From positions 1 through 16,461 of the forward strand of contig CAZATJ010000016.1 in assembly GCA_964488025.1 (NCBI GenBank): a stretch of 16,461 nucleotides of DNA, in the 5' to 3' direction. A program made the position numbers and the translations under genes. This DNA comes from UBA1568 sp964488025 (GTDB lineage Bacteria; Patescibacteriota; Minisyncoccia; Moranbacterales; UBA1568). The notes below the pieces were generated by a model that saw only the letters and a list, made by a program, of their open reading frames with translations, had not been told where the DNA came from and did no database searches. Below are positions 6,358-12,709 of this stretch, piece by piece. Position 1 is the stretch's first letter, and each line of letters starts with the position of its first letter.

Positions 6358-7262
6358 CCCCATTTGGATCACTCTCATTTATCATCCATTTCGTTATCGT
6401 GTTTATCGTGGCATTGTGGAAAATGATCACGACCAAACCACTCTCAGCGGCTATCATCGTGCTGGTGTTTATGGTGACTTTTTACGGTACCCATACCGCA
6501 TTGGGTATGGCTCGTGATCAGGGTCTGGGTCTCTATGACTACGGTTCCAAAATCCTTTTTCCTTGTCGTAATACCGATGTTCCTGACACGAGAAAGGTCA
6601 TCATTCGCATTGACGAAGTGCAGGCGTTCTGGCTTCGGGAAACGACCCTGCAGATAGCCGCAGAGGCTGCTCAGGCTGACATCCCTCTGGTCTTCGGAAT
6701 TATTCCGAAAAACATCCTCGAAGATACGAAGTTGGTGACTTTTCTCCAGCGATCGCGTTGTCGTATCGAAATCGCTCAGAACGGTTGGGATTATGCTAAT
6801 CAGATGAGGGACGGTGTAGTACAGACGGAGTTTCAGAATTTGGAACAGAGTGAAGCCTATCTGCGCATCGAAAGCGGTCAAGATACGCTGAAAAGTATCA
6901 ATGGCCAAGCGCCGCTTACTTTTATCCCACCGTACAATATGTATTCGACGGGCACAGCCCTTGCTCTGAAGCAGGCTGACATCCCCATCGTCTCCAGTCA
7001 GGGGAATTGGAAGTACGACTACAGCGTCGCTCCTTTTCAATCGGGAAGGAAAACACCGTTGTCTCCGCGTGAAGTAGCCAATCAGTGCAAGGAAAGTTTT
7101 TCAGAAGGGAAACCCTGCATCATCCTTTTCAGCCCGAAGAATTTTTCGACTTCCGATGGGGAACCGAGTCAGGAAAAAATAGAATATTTCCGGAAGCTTG
7201 TCGCATTTCTTCTTGATGCAAAAATGAACTTTACTACTTTTCAGATGGAGGAAAACTATTAA
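6354..7262 (+). CDS. Polysaccharide deacetylase-like membrane-anchored protein, metal site degenerate
   Basis: The start at 6354 overlaps the glycosyltransferase stop (ATGA), giving 302 residues. The reading frame is open further upstream, but that part only shadows the glycosyltransferase. One or two membrane segments (about 8-24 and 32-50) are followed by a fold resembling polysaccharide deacetylases: RIDEVQAFW (85-93), PLVFGIIPKN (111-120), AQNGWDYAN (141-149) and FIPPYN (190-195). In active relatives these positions normally supply Asp and two His for the metal (HG..H type). Here Asn143 and Tyr147 stand where His is expected, so it may be inactive, use other ligands, or bind glycan. Context suggests a role with the polysaccharide made by the upstream enzyme. 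Confidence 0.75.
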   Translation: MTPFGSLSFIIHFVIVFIVALWKMITTKPLSAAIIVLVFMVTFYGTHTALGMARDQGLGLYDYGSKILFPCRNTDVPDTRKVIIRIDEVQAFWLRETTLQIAAEAAQADIPLVFGIIPKNILEDTKLVTFLQRSRCRIEIAQNGWDYANQMRDGVVQTEFQNLEQSEAYLRIESGQDTLKSINGQAPLTFIPPYNMYSTGTALALKQADIPIVSSQGNWKYDYSVAPFQSGRKTPLSPREVANQCKESFSEGKPCIILFSPKNFSTSDGEPSQEKIEYFRKLVAFLLDAKMNFTTFQMEENY

Positions 7263-7287
7263 GGGCTGCAAGCTTTTGCTTCGATAC

Positions 7288-7316
7288 TTGATTGCTTTTC
7301 CAAATTCTGACATACT
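7288..7316 (+). promoter_or_regulatory. Promoter candidate for the pseudouridine synthase gene
   Basis: TTGATT, 17-nt spacer and CATACT, with TGA directly before the -10. Predicted leader about 18 nt to the ATG at 7341. Confidence 0.5.
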
Positions 7317-7340
7317 GACAAGAATTCATTCGCGAATCTT

Positions 7341-8066
7341 ATGATCGAAGAAATAGTCTATCCTATCCGTATCAATCGTTATCTTGCTCAAAAGGGGATG
7401 GCAACCCGTCGTGGCGCCGATCTCCTCATCGAGCAGGGCTTGGTTCTGATTGCTGGAAAAAAAGCGGTTCTCGGAGATAAGGTGGGGAACGCCGGCGTGA
7501 CGGTGGAGGTCATCAAAGATAAGAAACAGCCTGCCAGAAAACTGGTCTATATCGCCTACTACAAACCGCGGGGCATCATCGCTCACTCGCCCCAGGAATT
7601 CGAACACTCCATCGACCAAGTGTCTGGCTTTCCAGGGACGTTCCCGATCGGTCGGCTCGATAAGGATTCTGAAGGCCTCATTCTGCTCACTAACGACGGC
7701 CGGGTGACGGAGCGCTTGCTCCATCCGCGTTTTAAGCACGAGAAAGAGTACAAGGTGACGGTGCGTGAGGGTATCCCGAGCAATCTGAAGCGGGTTTTGG
7801 AAGACGGCGTTTACAATGCCGGTGAATGGCTGAAAGCCAAAAAAGTCGTCGTCGTTCCGCCGCGTACAGTGTATATTACTTTGACTGAAGGAAAAAAACA
7901 CCACATTCGCCGCATGATGTCCGAGGCTCACTTGACGGTAGAACAACTGATCCGCATCCGGGTCATGGATATCCACTTAGGCGCGCTCAAGCCAGGCAAA
8001 GCACGCGTCCTCGAAGGTGCGGCGCGCAAGGCCTTTTTGGCGAGTATCGAGCTTCAGGAATTGTAA
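7341..8066 (+). CDS. RsuA/RluB/RluF-family pseudouridine synthase
   Basis: The 241-residue cytoplasmic enzyme isomerises uridine to pseudouridine in rRNA. An N-terminal S4 RNA-binding domain (about 8-60: RINRYLAQKGMATRRGAD) is followed by the catalytic domain with YYKPRG, then PIGRLDKDSEGLILLTNDG containing the catalytic Asp107, KEYKV, and a C-terminal KKHHIRRM motif. The family (RsuA, RluB, RluE, RluF) is clear but the exact target nucleotide is not; KKHHIRRM is nearer to RluF/RluB than RsuA in my judgement. It appears to be a single-gene unit with its own promoter candidate and a strong terminator, which abuts the left inverted repeat. Confidence 0.92.
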   Translation: MIEEIVYPIRINRYLAQKGMATRRGADLLIEQGLVLIAGKKAVLGDKVGNAGVTVEVIKDKKQPARKLVYIAYYKPRGIIAHSPQEFEHSIDQVSGFPGTFPIGRLDKDSEGLILLTNDGRVTERLLHPRFKHEKEYKVTVREGIPSNLKRVLEDGVYNAGEWLKAKKVVVVPPRTVYITLTEGKKHHIRRMMSEAHLTVEQLIRIRVMDIHLGALKPGKARVLEGAARKAFLASIELQEL

Positions 8067-8074
8067 AAAGAAGT

Positions 8075-8112
8075 ATCACGAAATGAACGACCACTCATCT
8101 CGTGATTTTTTT
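8075..8112 (+). terminator. Strong Rho-independent terminator of the pseudouridine synthase gene
   Basis: ATCACGA (8075-8081) pairs with TCGTGAT (8100-8106), with an inner ATGA/TCAT stem, followed by a run of T to 8112. The last T bases are also the first bases of the left inverted repeat. Confidence 0.88.
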
Positions 8113-8200
8113 ATTACCAAACGAAGTGAGTGAAGCGAAAACTTGTTTTCGTTTCCGAGCGAGTGCCGGCCCGCTCCGCCCACCTAGCCGTCGAGGCTGG
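8109..8200. repeat. Left copy of 92-bp inverted repeat bounding the copper cassette
   Basis: This 92-bp block matches the reverse complement of 16265-16356 with three substitutions by hand alignment. It contains a near-perfect hairpin (8132-8155, arms GAAGCGAAAAC and GTTTTCGTTTC around TT) and a GC-rich segment (CCGAGCGAGTGCCGGC onward). The 352 bases between 8066 and 8419 hold this repeat, the preceding terminator, two small hairpins, the 16-bp inner repeat and one promoter; I see no convincing gene there. Confidence 0.9.
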
Positions 8201-8210
8201 CCGCGGAAAG

Positions 8211-8252
8211 AAACGAACATCAGTTCGTTTTTGAGTCCAGGGCTTGCCCTGG
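8211..8252. other. Two hairpins in the left repeat spacer
   Basis: AAACGAAC (8211-8218) pairs with GTTCGTTT (8223-8230), loop ATCA. CCAGGGC (8237-8243) pairs with GCCCTGG (8246-8252), loop TT. The right boundary has different small hairpins at the corresponding place, so these are not part of the conserved repeat. Confidence 0.6.
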
Positions 8253-8267
8253 GGTGAATACCTGTTA
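8252..8267. repeat. Left 16-bp inner inverted repeat
   Basis: GGGTGAATACCTGTTA is an exact reverse complement of 16224-16239. It lies 51 bases inside the 92-bp repeat on the left and 25 bases inside on the right, so the two boundaries share two conserved blocks with unlike spacers. Confidence 0.8.
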
Positions 8268-8380
8268 TGGCAAGAAAAAACGCCGACCGGCATTGCCGGA
8301 GGGCGTGTCATATAGCGTGGACGATATGATTTCCGGGGTGCCTCGTCAAGAAAGTGATGAATGGTACGGTGTGGGGTGTA

Positions 8381-8408
8381 TTGCAAAAAATGTAAAATGG
8401 AGTATAGT
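8381..8408 (+). promoter_or_regulatory. Promoter candidate at the head of the copper cassette
   Basis: TTGCAA, 16-nt spacer, TATAGT. Transcription would start near 8415, about 4 nt before the ATG at 8419, so the mRNA would be leaderless or nearly so. I could not recognise a CsoR or CopY-type operator around it. Confidence 0.5.
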
Positions 8409-8418
8409 AGTGGTACTT

Positions 8419-8826
8419 ATGGAATCTTCCAAGAAGACTATTACTTCGAGCCTTTTATTCGCATTTGTTTTCTTCATGGGCGGATCGTGTGTTTTTCCGA
8501 TGGCCTCGGCTCAGGCGGCAGAAATGGATATGTCTGGTGCATCTCAGGGAGACGAAGTACAGAACATTCACTGTTCTGATCATGGTGACAGCAGTTGTGG
8601 ATTGATACAGAATCAAAATGACTTTGGAGGCTGTTTTTCTTGTGGGAATTCTGCAACGAAAACGGCGGTGGTGAAAAAGACCCAAGATACGCTCGGACTA
8701 TCAGTTTTCAATCATTCCTTGGGTTTTTTTCTGAGTGAGGCGCGTAATGCTAGACTCGTTCCGCACACGTTGACCGGTGGAGGTGGTCGGGAGCGTCTAT
8801 TGCTTTCCGTAGCGAAAAAAGAATAA
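8419..8826 (+). CDS. Small exported Cys/His-containing protein of unknown function
   Basis: I do not recognise the family. Starting at ATG 8419 gives 135 residues with a classical signal peptide: charged MESSKK, a hydrophobic core, and a likely cleavage after ASA (about residue 31). The mature part starts with EMDMSG and holds IHCSDHGDSSC (Cys52, Cys60) and GCFSC (Cys72, Cys75), potential thiolate/His ligands, then a segment ending in a basic tail. Small exported Cys/His proteins are common near copper loci, so metal binding is plausible but not shown. The frame is open back to GTG 8254, but the upstream residues look unlike a protein start and overlap the promoter. A strong terminator follows, separating it from the next gene. 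Confidence 0.7.
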   Translation: MESSKKTITSSLLFAFVFFMGGSCVFPMASAQAAEMDMSGASQGDEVQNIHCSDHGDSSCGLIQNQNDFGGCFSCGNSATKTAVVKKTQDTLGLSVFNHSLGFFLSEARNARLVPHTLTGGGGRERLLLSVAKKE

Positions 8827-8834
8827 CTTTTTTG

Positions 8835-8890
8835 AAAGCACCGGAATTTCGGGAATTCTTTACAGTGATTCTCCCGTTCCGGTGCTTTTT
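8835..8890 (+). terminator. Long-stem Rho-independent terminator
   Basis: AAAGCACCGGAA (8835-8846) pairs with TTCCGGTGCTTT (8877-8888), with an inner CGGGA/TCCCG stem, followed by T residues. Confidence 0.85.
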
Positions 8891-8895
8891 GTGTG

Positions 8896-8924
8896 TTCTG
8901 GTAAGGAGGAGAGAATTTGATAAT
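8896..8924 (+). promoter_or_regulatory. Weak promoter and displaced Shine-Dalgarno before the HMA fusion gene
   Basis: AAGGAGG (8903-8909) is the best ribosome site in the window but lies about 26 nt before the ATG at 8936, too far for direct use. GATAAT (8919-8924) with TTCTGG 17 nt upstream is a weak promoter that would leave almost no leader. Expression by readthrough of the preceding terminator is the alternative. Confidence 0.3.
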
Positions 8925-8935
8925 AAATATATGCT

Positions 8936-10267
8936 ATGCAAAAACTTACTGTTCCGATCACGGGTATGCATTGCCGCTCGTGCGAGTTGCTGATAGAAGA
9001 CGAGTTGGCTGGTGTTCCTGGTGTTGAAAAAGTGAAAACGAATTTCCGTAGCGGGGTAGCAGAAATATCATATTTGAATGCCAGGCCGAGTGATGCTGCT
9101 CTGGAGCGGGCCATACAAAATGCTGGTTACGCTGTCGGTGGAGAAAGTCGTCCATGGGTCACCGTGAATCTGTTGGCCTGGATAGAAGTACTTTTCGCTC
9201 TCAGTATTGTTTTTATGCTCTTTCTGTTTGCGAGAGCATTTGGGCTGTTTGATATTTCTCTCGGGACATCTACGAAGCTCTCTAGTCTTCCATTTGTTTT
9301 TCTTCTGGGGCTGGTAGCCGGACTATCAACCTGTATGGCGATAGTGGGTGGATTGGTTCTGGCCGTATCAGCGCGTTTTAGCGAACGTCATCCGGAGGCG
9401 ACGGTGCGTCAAAAATTTCTTCCCAACATATATTTCAATGTGGGACGGATTGTGGGATTTTCTGTACTAGGCGCCTTGCTTGGCCTCTTTGGTTCGGTGT
9501 TTCAGTTGTCGTCACTTTCGGTGGGGACACTGACGGTGCTGATCGGCGGCGTGATGCTCTTGGTCGGATTGCAACTACTCGAACTCTTTCCGCGTCTTTC
9601 AGCTTGGAAACTCATGCTGCCGAAAAGTATCGCTCGAATGTTCGGTATCCAATCGCATACGAAAAAAGAATATAGTCATAGTCGAGCGGCTCTGCTCGGG
9701 GTGCTGACCTTTTTTCTACCGTGCGGCTTTACTCAGCTCATACAGCTCTTTGTGGTGGCGCAGGGAAGTGTGCTTATCGGGGCTCTGACGATGGGAACGT
9801 TTGCGCTTGGGACAGCGCCAGGGCTTCTCGGCATTGGTGGTGTGGCCGCGGCTGCCAAGGGCTGGTTCCGTCGGTTTTTTTTCAAAGTCGCTGGCGTGGT
9901 TGTTATTGGGTTGGGAATATTTAATCTGGAGAATGGCACGGTGCTCATCGGCCTCGGATCGGAAACGGATAACAGCCAGGGTACGAGTGCGTTGTCACAG
10001 GATGCCCAGATTGTTCGCATCACCCAAAAAGCCAATGGCTATTTTCCGAGTACCATCTCGGTCAAAAGAGGGCAGCCGGTGAAACTCATCATTGATTCGG
10101 AAGATTCGTATACCTGCGCGTCCAGCCTTCTGATACCGAAGGTGGGCGTCAGAAAGACGCTTCAACCCGGTGAGAACATCGTAGAATTTACACCGGACAA
10201 AAACGGTGTTATCCCGTTTAGTTGTTCGATGGGAATGTATCGCGGGACTATCAATGTTGTTGATTAA
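8936..10267 (+). CDS. HMA domain + TauE/SafE-like membrane domain + cupredoxin-like domain fusion
   Basis: The 443-residue protein begins with a heavy-metal-associated domain (1-70) whose GMHCRSC motif (Cys13, Cys16) binds Cu(I). The middle (about 75-345) is a multi-helix domain of the sulfite exporter TauE/SafE-like group related to CcdA/DsbD, with the conserved spots STCMAIVGG (Cys133) and LPCGFTQ (Cys263). The C-terminal 90 residues are a cupredoxin-like domain (GYFPSTISVKRGQPVKL) with Cys394, Cys430, Met432 and Met434 (SCSMGMYRG) as likely ligands and no His. This family occurs in copper loci; transfer of copper or of electrons across the membrane are both possible. CopA starts 9 bases after its stop. 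Confidence 0.88.
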   Translation: MQKLTVPITGMHCRSCELLIEDELAGVPGVEKVKTNFRSGVAEISYLNARPSDAALERAIQNAGYAVGGESRPWVTVNLLAWIEVLFALSIVFMLFLFARAFGLFDISLGTSTKLSSLPFVFLLGLVAGLSTCMAIVGGLVLAVSARFSERHPEATVRQKFLPNIYFNVGRIVGFSVLGALLGLFGSVFQLSSLSVGTLTVLIGGVMLLVGLQLLELFPRLSAWKLMLPKSIARMFGIQSHTKKEYSHSRAALLGVLTFFLPCGFTQLIQLFVVAQGSVLIGALTMGTFALGTAPGLLGIGGVAAAAKGWFRRFFFKVAGVVVIGLGIFNLENGTVLIGLGSETDNSQGTSALSQDAQIVRITQKANGYFPSTISVKRGQPVKLIIDSEDSYTCASSLLIPKVGVRKTLQPGENIVEFTPDKNGVIPFSCSMGMYRGTINVVD

Positions 10268-10276
10268 AAAAAGAGT

Positions 10277-12691
10277 ATGGCAACAATGAGTCAAATTGGG
10301 ACAAAACAAAGGGTGGACCTTTCCCTGACAGGAATGCATTGCGCTTCCTGTGCCAGTATTATTGAGCGCAGATTGAACAAAGTAGGGGGCGTAAAACAAG
10401 CGCATGTCAATTATGGTACGGAAAAGGCAACCATCGTATTTGATGGTATGCAGACAGAAGTTTCTGCCCTGAAGGCGGCCGTGAAAGATGCTGGTTATGA
10501 GGCGGAAGAAATTGACAGTGAAGACGGTAATTTTGAAAAGAAGAAGCGGGAACGGGTGGAAAAAGGGTACCGGCAGAAATTTCTGTCGGGACTGGCTTTA
10601 TCGCTCCCCATGTTCTATTTCATGCTCTTTGACTTCTTTGGTGCTTGGGGAAGAGCGGCGCTCTTGCCGTACGTGGGTATCATATCGCTCCTGCTCACTT
10701 TGCCCGTACAGTTTTGGATTGGGGCGGGATTCTATCGTGGAGCCTTTGCATCGCTAAAGATGAAGATGTTCAATATGGATAGCCTGATTGCCATCGGCAC
10801 CACGACGGCGTTTGTCTACAGCACGGTGAACTACGGGCTGTATGTGTGGAACAATAACTCTTGGATTGGCCTCTCCGGAGAAAAAATCCCGGAACTGTAT
10901 TTTGAGACGGCGGCGTTTCTGATTACCTTTGTGATTCTTGGGAAATGGCTTGAAGCACGTACCAAAGGGAAAACATCTGACGCTATCCGGAAATTGATGG
11001 GACTCTCGGCGAAAACGGCACGTGTGGTACGGGGCGGTGAAACGATTGATGTCCCGGTTGAAGCCGTCGTGCATGGCGATGTTGTGGTAGTGCGTCCTGG
11101 GGAACGGGTGCCCGTCGATGGTAAAGTGTTATCGGGGCACTCGTCGATAGATGAGTCCATGATTACTGGAGAAAGTATTCCGGTAGAAAAAAGTACTGGT
11201 GATACCGTCATCGGCGGTACGGTGAATAAGGGAGGAAGTTTCGAATTTGAAGCGACCCGGGTCGGAAGTGAGACAACGCTCGCTAATATCGTCCGGCTTA
11301 TCGAAGAGGCCCAGGGGTCGAAGGCGCCCATTCAGGATTTTGCCGACCGTATTTCGATGTGGTTCGTACCGGCGGTCATTATTACAGCCATATTGACCTT
11401 TATCGTATGGTACGTGATTCTCGGATCAACACTGACATTTGCTCTTATGGCCTTTACGGCAGTGATTGTTATCGCTTGTCCGTGCGCCCTTGGTCTGGCA
11501 ACGCCGACGGCGCTCATGGTGGGTACCGGGAAAGGGGCTGAGAACGGCATTCTCATTAAGGGCGGGGAACCGCTTGAGGCGACGAGGAGTATCACTGCCA
11601 TTATTTTCGACAAGACCGGTACCATCACCAAAGGAAAACCGGAAGTGACAGAGATACTGACATTTGACAGTGCCGACGAGGATAATATTCTCAAAGTGGC
11701 GTCATCGCTCGAGCGTCAGTCGGAACATCCGTTGGCGGAAGCGATTTATGCCTATGCTGAGGAAAGGGGCTTGTCGAGTGGGTCGGTGAGCGATTTTCAG
11801 GCGGTACCCGGCAAGGGGGTGCGAGGGACGGTGGATGGGAAAATGTATGGTTTTGGGAACAAAAAATTGGTAGAAGACCAGGGGCTGACCGTGGAAGAGC
11901 GTATTGAAGGCAAAGTGTCCCAGCTGGAGGGGGAGGGAAAAACCGTGATGTACCTCGTATCTGAGACGGGGGTCATCGGAGCCATCGCGGTGGCTGACAC
12001 CGTGAAAGAAACTTCGCGAGCAGCGGTGACACAGCTGAAAAAACTCGGACTGGAGGTATGGATGATTACTGGCGATAACGAGCGCACCGCCCAGGCTATC
12101 GCGCAGGAAGTAGGCGTGGACAACGTGATGGCCGGAGTATTGCCGGAAGAAAAATCAGCCAAAGTGAAAGAGCTGCAAGCGCGAGGAAAGAAAGTGGCTA
12201 TGGTGGGCGATGGCATCAACGATGCTCCTGCTCTGGCACAGGCGGATCTCGGTATCGCGATGGGTGCGGGGACGGACGTGGCCATGGAAACAGGGGGTAT
12301 CGTGCTGATGAAAAACGATCTTCGTGACGTAGTCACCGCTTTTGAACTGTCGAAGGAAACCATGCAGAAAATCAAACAGAATTTGTTCTTCGCGTTGTTT
12401 TATAATGTGATGGGAATCCCGATTGCGGCTCGCGTTTTCATGGGATTCGGACTGGTTCTCAAGCCGGAATTGGCGGGACTGGCTATGGCGCTCTCATCGG
12501 TATCGGTCGTGACCAATTCGCTCTTCCTTCGTTTTTTCCGACCAGGCAGGAGAAATTGGATATCGTTTGTGGCACCGATGGTCATGGTCGCGATGTTCTC
12601 GTTCCTCTTCTTTCAGTTTGCCCGTTTGAGCAGTGCTCAGGATATGAGCGCTCGAGGGAGTACTGCGGGAGATATGGAAGTTACACAGTAA
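10277..12691 (+). CDS. copA: CopA-type Cu(I)-exporting P1B ATPase with extra C-terminal membrane segment
   Basis: The 804-residue pump expels Cu(I) at the cost of ATP. An N-terminal HMA domain has GMHCASC (Cys22, Cys25). Catalytic features follow: TGES (297-300), the membrane copper site CPC (401-403), phosphorylated Asp445 in DKTGT, SEHP (His484), TGDN and GDGINDAP. The last core helices carry the YN and MALSSVSVVTN copper-path motifs. Eight helices are expected; a ninth (FVAPMVMVAMFSFLFFQ, near the C-terminus) and a short tail with Met residues follow, which would put the C-terminus outside. It lies between copper-binding fusion and multicopper oxidase genes, probably one operon. Confidence 0.97.
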   Translation: MATMSQIGTKQRVDLSLTGMHCASCASIIERRLNKVGGVKQAHVNYGTEKATIVFDGMQTEVSALKAAVKDAGYEAEEIDSEDGNFEKKKRERVEKGYRQKFLSGLALSLPMFYFMLFDFFGAWGRAALLPYVGIISLLLTLPVQFWIGAGFYRGAFASLKMKMFNMDSLIAIGTTTAFVYSTVNYGLYVWNNNSWIGLSGEKIPELYFETAAFLITFVILGKWLEARTKGKTSDAIRKLMGLSAKTARVVRGGETIDVPVEAVVHGDVVVVRPGERVPVDGKVLSGHSSIDESMITGESIPVEKSTGDTVIGGTVNKGGSFEFEATRVGSETTLANIVRLIEEAQGSKAPIQDFADRISMWFVPAVIITAILTFIVWYVILGSTLTFALMAFTAVIVIACPCALGLATPTALMVGTGKGAENGILIKGGEPLEATRSITAIIFDKTGTITKGKPEVTEILTFDSADEDNILKVASSLERQSEHPLAEAIYAYAEERGLSSGSVSDFQAVPGKGVRGTVDGKMYGFGNKKLVEDQGLTVEERIEGKVSQLEGEGKTVMYLVSETGVIGAIAVADTVKETSRAAVTQLKKLGLEVWMITGDNERTAQAIAQEVGVDNVMAGVLPEEKSAKVKELQARGKKVAMVGDGINDAPALAQADLGIAMGAGTDVAMETGGIVLMKNDLRDVVTAFELSKETMQKIKQNLFFALFYNVMGIPIAARVFMGFGLVLKPELAGLAMALSSVSVVTNSLFLRFFRPGRRNWISFVAPMVMVAMFSFLFFQFARLSSAQDMSARGSTAGDMEVTQ

Positions 12692-12709
12692 CCATTGAAT
12701 ATAAAACGT

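Noticed and set aside
8254..8418. Upstream extension of the small exported protein to GTG 8254
   Set aside because: It would bury the signal peptide 55 residues inside and run through the inner repeat and the promoter.
8917..9027. 36-codon TTG-initiated frame after AAGGAGG
   Set aside because: It overlaps the HMA domain out of frame; its Cys content appears to come from the other-frame reading of the HMA coding sequence, with no homology seen.
11797..12375. Long minus-strand open frame inside copA
   Set aside because: It is the antisense shadow of conserved copA coding sequence, with low-complexity Ser/Pro-rich translation.
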